A stretch of DNA of 13,137 nt from an uncultured Bacteroidales bacterium (lineage in GTDB: Bacteria > Bacteroidota > Bacteroidia > Bacteroidales > UBA932). The stretch spans positions 1-13,137 of the forward strand of contig CABUIX010000059.1 in NCBI GenBank assembly GCA_902491795.1. Direction: 5' to 3'. The notes under the pieces were generated by a model. The model did no database searches. It was not told the DNA's origin and worked only from the letters and a program-made list of their open reading frames with translations. Both the position numbers and the translations under genes were made by a program. The number at the start of each line of letters is the position of its first letter. Positions within the stretch are counted from its first letter, which is position 1. This document shows positions 1 to 7,010 of this stretch, piece by piece.

Positions 1-70
1 AATGGTAGACGCGCTAGTTTCAGGAGCTAGTGTCAATTGCGACATGTGAGTTCGACTCTCATCCCGCGCA
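1..70 (+). tRNA. tRNA-Leu (anticodon CAG), 5' end cut by window edge
   Basis: The last ~70 nt of a class II tRNA are present. The anticodon arm has stem CTAGT/GCTAG around loop TTCAGGA, which gives anticodon CAG (Leu, codon CUG). A long variable arm follows (TGTC paired with GACA), then the T arm (GTGAG, loop TTCGACT, CTCAT at 46-62), acceptor strand CCCGCGC (63-69) and discriminator A70. No CCA is encoded, so it must be added after transcription, as is usual in Bacteroidetes. By comparison with E. coli tRNA-Leu(CAG), about 14 nt of the 5' acceptor and D arm lie outside the window. The long variable arm and A73 are the expected leucine identity features. Confidence 0.93.
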
Positions 71-77
71 CAATGAC

Positions 78-111
78 AGGACTGGTCATCGTTGACCGGT
101 CCTCTTTTTTT
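78..111 (+). terminator. Rho-independent terminator of the tRNA-Leu transcript
   Basis: A hairpin of about 11-13 bp with a four-base loop (arms 78-88 and 93-103, one G-T pair) begins 8 nt after the tRNA and is followed by a run of seven T (105-111). It separates the tRNA from the hydrolase gene downstream. Confidence 0.85.
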
Positions 112-151
112 GTCTGTCTGCCTGCCGCGGTAGCCAAAATTTCCATCCATG

Positions 152-183
152 ATTGCGAAATAGAATTTTTAGGGGTACTTTTG
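152..183 (+). promoter_or_regulatory. Bacteroidetes-type promoter for the hydrolase gene
   Basis: TACTTTTG (176-183) matches the -7 consensus TAnnTTTG. An ATTG (152-155) lies 20 nt upstream, where the -33 TTTG element belongs. Transcription would start near 188-190, immediately before a strong hairpin at 193-215. Confidence 0.6.
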
Positions 184-192
184 GGAAGTTTG

Positions 193-215
193 TTCTCCTG
201 CCGTGAGCAGGAGAG
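193..215 (+). promoter_or_regulatory. Hairpin at the predicted 5' end of the hydrolase mRNA
   Basis: Arms 193-201 and 207-215 pair over 9 bp (one G-T) around the 5-nt loop CGTGA. From the promoter at 152-183 the mRNA would begin within a few bases of this stem, so it could protect the transcript or modulate initiation. It also traps the GTG at 203 in the loop, which argues that translation starts at ATG 233. The pairing is seen in the sequence; the function is inferred. Confidence 0.5.
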
Positions 216-232
216 GACCAAAACCGAACGAG

Positions 233-1279
233 ATGACAGGTTTGCTTTCCATATTGGTCTCCATTGCTGCCCTGACTGCTGCCTCGCAGCCGGAGGTGCC
301 GGACATTACTGTTCTGGAAACGGAGCAGCGCGACGGATATAGCTGTTCTCTTGTGGAGTACAATGTGTCGGAGGATGAGCGGGTGCAGTCTTACCTGCTG
401 ATTCCCGACGGTGCATCGCAGACTGCCCGATGCCCTGGGCTGGTTCTGCTCCATGATCACGGGGCCAGGTTCGACATAGGTAAGGAGAAGCTCGTCAGGC
501 CTCTTGCATCGGCTCCCGAGAACATCAGGCTTTCTTCGGCCCAGTGGATCGAAGACAATTTTGACGGGGTGTATTTTGCCGATTCACTTGCATCCTTGGG
601 CTTTGCGGTGATTGTACCGGACATGTTGTACTGGGGGTCGAGAAGTACGGATCTCTGTCAAAAATGGTCGAGGGTCAAGTTCTGCGGAGAGACTGGTCCG
701 GTTGATGAGCTGAAGGAATTGGTGTACGAAGGGCAGAGGACGGTGTATGACAGTCTTGCCAGGAAGGGACGGATATGGGCTCTGCAGACGCTGGATGAAG
801 ATGCCGTGGCCGCACGCCTGCTGCAGAGCCTTGATGCTGTTGATCCTGACCGTATCGGATGCTTCGGCTGGTCAATGGGTGCCCACAGGGCATGGATGCT
901 GGCGGCGTTCTGCCCGGAAGTAAGGACGGGTGTGGCCCTCTGCTGGATGACGTTGAAGGAGACTTGCCCGCCCCCTTACAAGGCTTCCGATTATGCCATG
1001 CTTGTACCAGATCTCCGTGAAAGGTATGACTTCCCGGATATAGCCTGCCGTCTTGCCCCAAAACCGTTTTTCTTTTTGAGCGGCCGTCAGGACAAACTTT
1101 TTCCGCTTTGGGCCGTGGAGCGGAGTTTTGAGCGGATGCAGGCAATTTATGATGAAAAGGGAGCTGACGGGAGACTGCGCACTGAGTTTTTTGATGGACC
1201 TCACCATTGCGGGAAGGATGTCCAGAAGATGATTGCCGAATATCTGGCTGGCCAGCTGTGCCTGCGTGGCGGCAAGTGA
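233..1279 (+). CDS. Exported alpha/beta hydrolase (dienelactone-hydrolase/acetyl xylan esterase-like)
   Basis: This is a serine hydrolase of the alpha/beta fold, probably cleaving an ester of a carbohydrate or small molecule in the periplasm. The substrate cannot be told. Numbering here is from ATG 233 (348 aa). The nucleophile elbow GWSMG puts the catalytic Ser at about 214. The acid is probably Asp ~287 in SGRQDKLFP, and the base is one of the two His in DGPHHCG (~324-325). LVLLHDHG (~71-78) looks like the oxyanion-hole strand. The N-terminus is a hydrophobic, signal-like stretch (LLSILVSIAALTAAS) but has few basic residues. A GTG at 203 would add ten residues (SRRGPKPNE) and a more basic N-region, but it lies in a hairpin loop, so ATG 233 is preferred. 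The next gene follows after 27 bp with no promoter or terminator, which suggests co-transcription. Family assignment is firm and the exact subfamily is not. Confidence 0.82.
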   Translation: MTGLLSILVSIAALTAASQPEVPDITVLETEQRDGYSCSLVEYNVSEDERVQSYLLIPDGASQTARCPGLVLLHDHGARFDIGKEKLVRPLASAPENIRLSSAQWIEDNFDGVYFADSLASLGFAVIVPDMLYWGSRSTDLCQKWSRVKFCGETGPVDELKELVYEGQRTVYDSLARKGRIWALQTLDEDAVAARLLQSLDAVDPDRIGCFGWSMGAHRAWMLAAFCPEVRTGVALCWMTLKETCPPPYKASDYAMLVPDLRERYDFPDIACRLAPKPFFFLSGRQDKLFPLWAVERSFERMQAIYDEKGADGRLRTEFFDGPHHCGKDVQKMIAEYLAGQLCLRGGK

Positions 1280-1306
1280 AGTTAAACAAATAAATGTTCG
1301 TCAGTA

Positions 1307-2038
1307 ATGAAAAAAGTGTTTATGCTGGTTTTCTCTGTGCTCTGTGCGGCTTGCATCAGCGCTGCTGCTCAGGATGTCATTACCAAAAGGGATGGTGAGG
1401 ACATTATGGCCAGAATCGTGGAAGTTACCGAGAATGCCGTCAAGTACAAGCTCGAGAGCCTTCCGGAAGGCCCGCTTTTTTCAATATCAAAGTCTGAAGT
1501 CCTGATGGTGACATATGCTGACGGCAGCCGCGAGGTCTTCGTGGATTATGCGGACCCGTATGAAGCTGCTCCAGGGTTGAGACCCGGAATGAATTACAGT
1601 GAATTGCGGAAATATTACGATTACCGGGACTATCACTCATTCTATGGCTATGAACAGTATTCTCCTCCTATAATGGGGTTATGCTCCTTTGTCATTCCTG
1701 GACTGGGGCAGATAATCTCGGGAGAATTGGGCCGTGGTCTTGCCTACTTTGGAGGGAGTCTTGCCTGTTATGCCCTGAGCAGCATCTCGCTGATTTCCAT
1801 GCTGTCCAGTCCGGCGCAGGGGGCAATGCTTGCCGTGGCCTCGTATGCGGCCCTTATTGCGGTGGATGTGTGCTCGATAGTGGATGCTGTCCGTGTGGCC
1901 AAGGTCAAGAACATGTATTACAGCGATCTGGAAAAGCTTTCCTTTGACATGGAACTGACTCCATATGTGGATGTGGCCTGCACCGGAATTGCTGCGGTTC
2001 AGCCTGTCGCCGGGCTGTCTCTGCGTCTGTCATTCTGA
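1307..2038 (+). CDS. Exported protein with N-terminal beta domain and TM2-like membrane hairpin
   Basis: This 243-aa protein of unknown function has a type found widely in Bacteroidetes. Residues 1-21 form a signal peptide ending AAA before QD. Residues 22-80 read as a small beta domain (DVITKRDGEDIMARIVEVT, then ISKSEVLMVTYADGSREVF). A Tyr-rich linker follows (residues ~97-119). From ~121 a TM2/DUF5683-like segment starts with the marker PGLGQIISGELGRGL (131-145), followed by hydrophobic stretches at ~146-168 and ~173-195. The last 30 residues end in GLSLRLSF, like the closing beta strand of Bacteroidetes surface proteins. It sits 27 bp behind the hydrolase and probably shares its promoter. 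Its stop overlaps the 3' end of the convergent HD-domain gene by 9 bp. Domain reading is by eye, and no function can be assigned. Confidence 0.8.
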   Translation: MKKVFMLVFSVLCAACISAAAQDVITKRDGEDIMARIVEVTENAVKYKLESLPEGPLFSISKSEVLMVTYADGSREVFVDYADPYEAAPGLRPGMNYSELRKYYDYRDYHSFYGYEQYSPPIMGLCSFVIPGLGQIISGELGRGLAYFGGSLACYALSSISLISMLSSPAQGAMLAVASYAALIAVDVCSIVDAVRVAKVKNMYYSDLEKLSFDMELTPYVDVACTGIAAVQPVAGLSLRLSF

Positions 2039-2647
2039 GATTCCCGAGAGGTATTCCTTCTCGAAAATGCATCTCAGCCTGGCCGTGTCCTTGATTATCT
2101 CCCTGAGTTCCTGCAGCCTTTCGGCATTGTCGGATTCCGGAATCAGCAGTTTGAGATAACCGCCTTCCGAATATTTTTCGTTGAGGTGTTCAACCATTCG
2201 TCTCCAATGGCCTTCCTTGTCCATTTCCGGATAATGCTTGAGGCCGTATTGGACTGTGCGCCTTATGGTGAGTTCCGGGTCAATCATCCTGTCGGCTTCT
2301 GCGATGATGCGTCCGTAGATACTCCGCGGTTCCTGTTTTGCCGATGCCCTGTGGTCTTCGGCCGCCTGTGCGATTGTCTCTATCTGTTCTTCCGTGAACC
2401 AGTTGCGCAGGTTCATGTCCTGCCGGATTATAGCTCCTGAGGCGAGGTGATGAAATTGCCTGCCCTCCACAAGGCCGGTGTCGTGATATGCTGCGGCCGT
2501 GTAGACCATCTGCATGTCAAGTCCGTATTTCTCCGCCAGTGCCAGGCTCCTTTCGATGACAGCGCGGACATGATCCGGTCCGTGCGCCTTGTCGAAGTTG
2601 AGATATCTGGGCAGAATCTGACTGTCAATGTAAGCCTTCAGTTCCAT
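2030..2647 (-). CDS. HD-domain metal-dependent phosphohydrolase
   Basis: A 205-aa cytosolic HD-superfamily protein, expected to hydrolyse a phosphoester (nucleotide or similar) using bound divalent metal. The substrate is unknown. The metal-binding set is complete: His26 (AHGPDHV), His55-Asp56 (AAAYHDTG), His99 (AEDHR) and Asp119 (AEADRMID). The start MELKAYIDSQILPRYLNFD is the typical beginning of this Bacteroidetes family. The frame is open further upstream, but that part lies across the promoter region and inside the neighbouring gene, so ATG at 2647 was chosen. A TATCTTTG -7 box ends only 4 nt upstream of this ATG, predicting a leaderless mRNA. The 3' end overlaps the convergent gene by 9 bp with no terminator between them. 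Confidence 0.88.
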   Translation of the reverse strand: MELKAYIDSQILPRYLNFDKAHGPDHVRAVIERSLALAEKYGLDMQMVYTAAAYHDTGLVEGRQFHHLASGAIIRQDMNLRNWFTEEQIETIAQAAEDHRASAKQEPRSIYGRIIAEADRMIDPELTIRRTVQYGLKHYPEMDKEGHWRRMVEHLNEKYSEGGYLKLLIPESDNAERLQELREIIKDTARLRCIFEKEYLSGISE

Positions 2648-2651
2648 GCCG

Positions 2652-2659
2652 CAAAGATA
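2652..2659 (-). promoter_or_regulatory. -7 promoter box of the HD-domain gene, abutting its start codon
   Basis: On the minus strand TATCTTTG matches TAnnTTTG exactly and is followed by CGGC and then the ATG at 2647. No good -33 TTTG is seen 19-21 nt upstream. If the usual box-to-start distance applies, transcription begins at or next to the A of the ATG. Confidence 0.5.
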
Positions 2660-2685
2660 CCGCATTAATTTTGTATCTTGCCGGA

Positions 2686-2693
2686 TATATTTG
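2686..2693 (+). promoter_or_regulatory. -7 promoter box of the EF-hand membrane protein gene
   Basis: TATATTTG matches TAnnTTTG and lies 8 nt before ATG 2702, so the 5' untranslated leader would be only a few bases. A TTTG at 2670-2673 is too close (12 nt) to be a normal -33 element. The box faces away from the divergent box at 2652-2659. Confidence 0.45.
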
Positions 2694-2701
2694 GAATATT
2701 T

Positions 2702-4828
2702 ATGAAGGAACATGTGTGGCATTATTGCTCCCTCGGAGGCGTGATCAGGGTGAAGATAGCCTCCGGAGAAGATGTGGCTCATCTTGGAGAACTGGACGAA
2801 AAGTATTGGACAGTGCTCAGCTGTCCTGTTGAGGGACTTGCACTTGACGCGCGCACGCTTGCGTACATCGACTTGAATGGAGACGGCCGTATACGTGTCT
2901 CGGAAGTGGTTCGTACTGCCGAGTGGCTTTGCAGCGGCATCAGTGACAAGAATCTTGTCCTGAAGGGTGACAGCAATATTCCGCTGGCTGCTTTTGACGA
3001 AGATACTGAACTTGGCCGCCGCCTGAAGAATTCCGCCAGACAGATTCTGGACAATCTTGGTTTGCCGGAGGCTGACTGCATCTCGCTGGATCAGGCGTCG
3101 GACAGTACGGCCATATTCTCCGGCACCAGGTTCAATGGCGACGGAGTCATCACGGAAGCCACTGCCGGTGATGATGAGGATCTCAGGGCCGTTGTTGCAG
3201 ATTGTATAGCCGGAATCGGCTCTGTCCCGGACCGCAGCGGGAATCCGGGGGTTACGGCGGAGATGATAGACAAATTCTACTCTTCTTGTTCGGAATACGC
3301 TTCATGGATGGCTGCAGCGGATGCTGCCAGGGATGAAATATTTCCATACGGGCAGAACACTCCGGCTGCCTACGAGGCCTTTGCCGTACTTGATCCGAAG
3401 GTAAGGGATTATTTCTACCGATGCCGTCTCATGGCTTATGATCCTGACGCTGAAGCGGCGCTTGAGGTGAAGGTTGAGACTCCTGACGACATTCGTGAGA
3501 GACCTCTTGCCCGCCCCGATCAGTCTTGCCTGCTACCGCTCAAAAGCCTCAATCCGTCATGGCAGCAGGCTTTCGACAGTCTGGTTTCGCTTGTGCCGGA
3601 ATCCGATTTCAGCGACGGGGCAAGAGTCGGTGAGGCTGACTGGAATGCTTTGGGGCGGAGGTTCGCCGCTTATGCAGCCTGGCTGGCGTCCAAGAAAGGT
3701 TCTGCAGTCGAGGCTCTGGGCCTTGAGCGCGTGACTGCAATTCTCAAGGACGGCCGCAGAAAGGACCTGCTTGATCTTGTCGATGCCGACAAGGCTCTCA
3801 AGGAGGAGTCCGACTCGATTGATGACGTTAAGAAATTCATGTACCTGTACCGCGACTTCGGGCATTTTCTGCAGAATTATGTGACTTTCTCGGATTTCTA
3901 TGCGCGTGACGGCAGGAGGGCAATCTTCGAGGCGGGAAGGCTGTTCATCGACCAGAGGTGCTGCGACCTGTGCCTGAGAGTCAGCAATGCTGCCGGAATA
4001 AACGACATGGCCAATTTCAGCGGAATGTTTCTCATATATTGCAAGTGTACATCCAGACGGAGCGCCGCGTCAATGGATATAGTCGCCGTCATGACCATGG
4101 GCGATACCGAGGACCTGCGTCCGGGCAAGAACGGGATTTTCTATGATCTGGACGGAAATGACTGGGACGCTTCGGTGACCAGGATAGTCGAGAATCCGAT
4201 CAGCATAAGGAATGCGTTCTGGTCGCCTTACAGGAAATTCTGGGAATTCTGTGTCGGAATAATCAACAAGTCGGCTGCGGAGAAGGAAAACAGCGTGATG
4301 ACGCAGATGCAGTCCAAAGTTTCCACGGTGGCGGCTTCACCGTCAGCGGCTCCTGCGGCCGCAACGGCTGCGCCCTCCACTGCAAAACCGGCCTTTGACA
4401 TAGCCAAGTTCGCCGGTATTTTTGCGGCCATAGGTCTGGCATTGGGGTATATAGGCTCGTTCCTGACGCAGCTGGCAGCAGGCATAGCCAAAACTCCGTG
4501 GTGGCAACTGGCAGTTGCGGTCGCCGTGATAATGTTGATAATCTCCGGGCCTTCGTGCTTCATCGCATGGAGCAAGCTGCGCAGGCGAAACCTCGGTCCG
4601 GTACTCAATGCGAACGGGTGGGCCGTCAACTCCAAGGTGCTCGTGAATATTCTTTTCGGCGGAAAGCTGACATCGGTGGCGAAATATCCCCGTCTGAAGG
4701 TTGCCGATCCTTATTCCATGCGCGCCCCGGCATGGAAGAAATGGCTGGGATGGACCATTTTCGCATTGCTGGTCCTTGCGGCTGTCTATTTTGTGTTTCA
4801 AGAAAAAATAAATTATGTTCTCTTCTGA
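2702..4828 (+). CDS. EF-hand protein with three C-terminal transmembrane segments, function unknown
   Basis: A 708-aa protein of a family I recognise only as conserved hypothetical. Residues 57-68 (DLNGDGRIRVSE) form a canonical EF-hand calcium loop: Asp57, Asn59, Asp61, Gly62, Ile64, Glu68. A second, degenerate loop lies at 143-154 (NGDGVITE core; Arg instead of Asp at position 1, Thr at position 12). A long, probably alpha-helical cytosolic or periplasmic region follows. YDLDGNDWD (481-489) is acidic and could also bind metal. An Ala/Ser/Pro-rich linker (~539-563) leads to hydrophobic segments at ~570-594, 601-623 and 681-699. No signal peptide is visible. ATG 2702 was chosen over an upstream non-ATG start because it follows the -7 box. 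The gene overlaps the glycosyltransferase start by 14 bp, so the two are translationally linked. Confidence 0.82.
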   Translation: MKEHVWHYCSLGGVIRVKIASGEDVAHLGELDEKYWTVLSCPVEGLALDARTLAYIDLNGDGRIRVSEVVRTAEWLCSGISDKNLVLKGDSNIPLAAFDEDTELGRRLKNSARQILDNLGLPEADCISLDQASDSTAIFSGTRFNGDGVITEATAGDDEDLRAVVADCIAGIGSVPDRSGNPGVTAEMIDKFYSSCSEYASWMAAADAARDEIFPYGQNTPAAYEAFAVLDPKVRDYFYRCRLMAYDPDAEAALEVKVETPDDIRERPLARPDQSCLLPLKSLNPSWQQAFDSLVSLVPESDFSDGARVGEADWNALGRRFAAYAAWLASKKGSAVEALGLERVTAILKDGRRKDLLDLVDADKALKEESDSIDDVKKFMYLYRDFGHFLQNYVTFSDFYARDGRRAIFEAGRLFIDQRCCDLCLRVSNAAGINDMANFSGMFLIYCKCTSRRSAASMDIVAVMTMGDTEDLRPGKNGIFYDLDGNDWDASVTRIVENPISIRNAFWSPYRKFWEFCVGIINKSAAEKENSVMTQMQSKVSTVAASPSAAPAAATAAPSTAKPAFDIAKFAGIFAAIGLALGYIGSFLTQLAAGIAKTPWWQLAVAVAVIMLIISGPSCFIAWSKLRRRNLGPVLNANGWAVNSKVLVNILFGGKLTSVAKYPRLKVADPYSMRAPAWKKWLGWTIFALLVLAAVYFVFQEKINYVLF

Positions 4829-5999
4829 AAAGGCAAATGTAGGATTGTTCTGCGATTGCTTCCCTCCGGTTATGGACGGAGTTTCCGTTTGCATGCAGAA
4901 TTATGCTGAATGGATGCAGAAAAAGGTCGGGGAGGTTTGCGTGGTGACGCCCAATGTCCCCGGTGCAGACTATTCCATGCTGGATTACAAGGTGCTGGAT
5001 TATTTTTCGGTGCCCGTGCCCGGACGCCATCCTTATGTGACCGGGATTGCCGAGCTGGATCCCGCATATCTGGCAAAAATCACGAAGATTCGCTTCAAGA
5101 TAGTCCATGCGCATTGCCCTTTCACTTCCGGTCTGGCGGCATTGCGGATAGCAAGGCTCCAGAAGATACCTCTGGTGGCCACTTTCCATTCAAAATATCG
5201 GGACGATTTTGCCCGTGTGCTGCCGAAACCGGCGGTTGATCTCGTGATCAAGGGGATAATCGATTTTTATGAGAAGGCCGATCTTGTGTGGGTGCCGCAG
5301 GAGTCAGTCAAGGACGTGATCCGCGAATATGGATACAGAGGCGAGGTTGAAGTGATGGACAACGGATCCGATCTTGTGGCGGACTATCCCGAAAACTTCT
5401 TTTCGGATGCCCGCCGCAGAATAGGTGTCCCGCAGGATGAGTTCGTGCTGCTTTTCGTCGGCCAGCATATTTGGGAGAAGAATCCGCGCCTGATCATAGA
5501 AGGCCTGTCATTGCTGGAAGATGTCCCGTTCAGGATGTTTTTTGTGGGCAACGGATATGCGGCAGATGCGATGCGTCAGCTGGTCATCGAGAAGGGTCTG
5601 AAGGACAAGGTGTCTTTTGTCGGGACTTTGACCGACCGCAAAGTGTTGACCGATTATTATGCATCGGCCGACCTTTTCCTCTTCCCGTCACTTTATGACA
5701 ATGCGCCCCTGGTGGTCAGGGAGGCTGCGGCGTTGCATACTCCTGCCGTGATGGCAAAAGGAGCAACGGCATCGACCATACTTGAAGACGGATTCAATGG
5801 CTTTCTCACGGAGAATGATCCCGGGAAGTTCGCTTCCCTGCTGAGAAAACTGTATGCGGAGCCGGAGTTGCGCCGGAGGGTCGGGTTAAATGCCTCAAAG
5901 ACAATTGTCCGCTCTTGGGAGGACTGCGTTGATGAGGTACTTCGCCGATACAATGACCTGCTGCGGAGCAGAGGCCTGCCGTTGATCGAAAAGATTTGA
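4815..5999 (+). CDS. GT4-family glycosyltransferase (GT-B fold)
   Basis: A 394-aa retaining glycosyltransferase of family GT4, likely transferring a sugar from a nucleotide donor to a lipid or cell-surface glycan at the cytosolic face of the membrane. The N-terminal acceptor domain starts with the Gly loop FPPVMDGVSV (16-25) and has VHAHCPFTSG (97-106). The C-terminal donor domain starts at FVGQHIWEKN (214-223), has FVGTLTDRKVL (268-278), and carries the EX7E-type motif as Asp295-x7-Glu303 in LYDNAPLVVREAAA. An aspartate at the first position is tolerated in some GT4 members. Length is normal. ATG 4815 overlaps the previous gene by 14 bp, and the nitroreductase ATG follows 14 bp after the stop, so the three genes probably form one operon. 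Donor and acceptor cannot be named. Confidence 0.9.
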   Translation: MFSSEKANVGLFCDCFPPVMDGVSVCMQNYAEWMQKKVGEVCVVTPNVPGADYSMLDYKVLDYFSVPVPGRHPYVTGIAELDPAYLAKITKIRFKIVHAHCPFTSGLAALRIARLQKIPLVATFHSKYRDDFARVLPKPAVDLVIKGIIDFYEKADLVWVPQESVKDVIREYGYRGEVEVMDNGSDLVADYPENFFSDARRRIGVPQDEFVLLFVGQHIWEKNPRLIIEGLSLLEDVPFRMFFVGNGYAADAMRQLVIEKGLKDKVSFVGTLTDRKVLTDYYASADLFLFPSLYDNAPLVVREAAALHTPAVMAKGATASTILEDGFNGFLTENDPGKFASLLRKLYAEPELRRRVGLNASKTIVRSWEDCVDEVLRRYNDLLRSRGLPLIEKI

Positions 6000-6013
6000 A
6001 TTGTCAAAACATA

Positions 6014-6568
6014 ATGGACATGTTGAATTTGTCTGAATCAGCGAAAGCGGTGCTCGATAACATCGCTTCGCGCAGAAGTGTCAGGAGTTTCTCCGACAGG
6101 AAAGTCCCTGAGGAGATGGTGGAGCTGTTGCTCCGTGCCGCAATGGCTGCTCCTTCGGCCAAGAACCGCCAGCCGTGGGAGTTTGTAGTAGTGGATGGCC
6201 GGCTCATTCTGGATGAACTGGCCGGCAAACTCAGATATGCGAAGATGCTGGCGCAGTCCCCGCTGGCCGTAGTCGTTTGCGCCAGAACACGCACTGTGCA
6301 TCCGGACGGCTCCGTTACGGAAAACCCCTTCTGGGAACATGATGCCTCAGCGGCGACCGAGAATCTTCTTCTGGCAGCGGAGGCCCTGGGACTCGGGGCC
6401 GTCTGGACAGCGGCTTCAGATCCGGAACGTTCGTCCGCGGTAAAGTCCGTGATATCCATGCCTGACACTGTCATGCCGCTGTGCGTGGTCCCTATAGGCT
6501 TCCCTGCAGGAAGTGAGCAGCCCAAGGACAAGTGGAATCCTGCGAAGATTCACAAGAACCGGTGGTGA
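6014..6568 (+). CDS. Nitroreductase-family FMN-dependent oxidoreductase
   Basis: A 184-aa flavoprotein of the nitroreductase superfamily, expected to bind FMN as a homodimer and to reduce a small molecule with NAD(P)H. The FMN phosphate contact region is SRRSVRSF (19-26). APSAKNRQPWEF (46-57) is the hallmark second loop, and GLGAVWTA (126-133) and VVPIGFP (158-164) complete the pattern. The frame can begin at a TTG (5996) that overlaps the stop of the glycosyltransferase, but ATG 6014 fits better: it starts just before the first helix and leaves a 14-bp gap. No terminator is obvious between this gene and the rpsO promoter. The natural substrate is unknown; the family also includes enzymes acting on quinones and flavins. 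Confidence 0.9.
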   Translation: MDMLNLSESAKAVLDNIASRRSVRSFSDRKVPEEMVELLLRAAMAAPSAKNRQPWEFVVVDGRLILDELAGKLRYAKMLAQSPLAVVVCARTRTVHPDGSVTENPFWEHDASAATENLLLAAEALGLGAVWTAASDPERSSAVKSVISMPDTVMPLCVVPIGFPAGSEQPKDKWNPAKIHKNRW

Positions 6569-6588
6569 TTGACAATTGCCAAAAATTA

Positions 6589-6619
6589 TTTGGAAAGAGC
6601 AGGAAATTGTGTAAATTTG
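6589..6619 (+). promoter_or_regulatory. Promoter of rpsO (consensus Bacteroidetes -33/-7)
   Basis: TTTG (6589-6592), exactly 19 nt, then TAAATTTG (6612-6619): a full match to TTTG-N19-TAnnTTTG. Transcription would start near 6623-6626. The -33 box lies in an imperfect palindrome CCAAA-AATTA-TTTGG (6579-6593). Confidence 0.78.
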
Positions 6620-6622
6620 CAG

Positions 6623-6644
6623 GCTTTTCCTGTTGCAGGAAAGC
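6623..6644 (+). promoter_or_regulatory. rpsO leader hairpin, candidate S15 autoregulatory element
   Basis: Arms 6623-6632 and 6636-6644 pair over 9 bp with one bulged T and a 3-nt loop. The hairpin lies at the predicted 5' end of the ~55-nt leader before the rpsO ATG, and the rest of the leader is AT-rich. S15 is known to repress its own mRNA through unrelated leader structures in several phyla. A regulatory role here is inference. Confidence 0.4.
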
Positions 6645-6679
6645 AAGTTATAGTATTAATCTTAATTTTTTGCTGAAAA

Positions 6680-6955
6680 ATGGCTGAATATTTGCTGCCT
6701 GAAAAGAAGCAAGAGATTTTCGCGAAGTACGGAAAGTCTAATAAGGACACCGGCTCTCCTGAGAGTCAAGTTGCTTTATTTTCCTACCGTATCGCTCATC
6801 TTACCGAGCACGTGAAGAGGAACAAGAAGGACAATGTTACCCGTCGTTCCCTTCTGCGTCTTGTCGGCAAGAGACGTCAGATCCTGGATTACCTCCAGCA
6901 GGTCGACATCGAGAGATACAGGAATATCGTCAAGGAGCTCGGACTCCGCCGATAG
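6680..6955 (+). CDS. rpsO: 30S ribosomal protein S15
   Basis: A 91-aa S15, which binds the central domain of 16S rRNA early in 30S assembly and contributes to an intersubunit bridge with 23S rRNA. The family core is unmistakable: DTGSPESQVALFSYRIAHLT (23-42) and HVKRNKKDN followed by RRSLLRLVGKRRQILDYL. Length matches the usual ~89 residues. ATG 6680 is the natural start (MAEYLLPEKKQEI). The gene has its own consensus promoter and leader hairpin. It is followed by a strong hairpin and then pnp, the same order as in many bacteria, where the two genes are partly co-transcribed. Confidence 0.98.
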   Translation: MAEYLLPEKKQEIFAKYGKSNKDTGSPESQVALFSYRIAHLTEHVKRNKKDNVTRRSLLRLVGKRRQILDYLQQVDIERYRNIVKELGLRR

Positions 6956-6972
6956 TCACGATAGGGGAAATC

Positions 6973-7010
6973 AGGGGATGGTTCCATGGGGGAACCATCC
7001 CCTTTGTTTG
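6973..7010 (+). terminator. Terminator-like hairpin between rpsO and pnp
   Basis: A perfect 13-bp stem (6973-6985 with 6991-7003), 5-nt loop ATGGG, followed by a T-rich tail (TTTGTTTG). It lies 17 nt after the rpsO stop and 28 nt before the pnp ATG. No -7 box is seen between it and pnp, so pnp probably depends on readthrough. The hairpin could act as a partial terminator or as an RNase processing site, as in the E. coli rpsO-pnp leader. Confidence 0.75.

Noticed and set aside
203..232. GTG start for the hydrolase, adding ten residues
   Set aside because: The GTG sits in the loop of a 9-bp hairpin at the predicted 5' end of the mRNA. ATG 233 follows in frame and still gives a hydrophobic export signal. 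Kept only as an alternative.
6579..6593. Imperfect palindrome CCAAA-AATTA-TTTGG over the rpsO -33 box as an operator
   Set aside because: Only 5-bp arms in AT-rich DNA, and half of it is explained by the -33 TTTG. Too weak to call.
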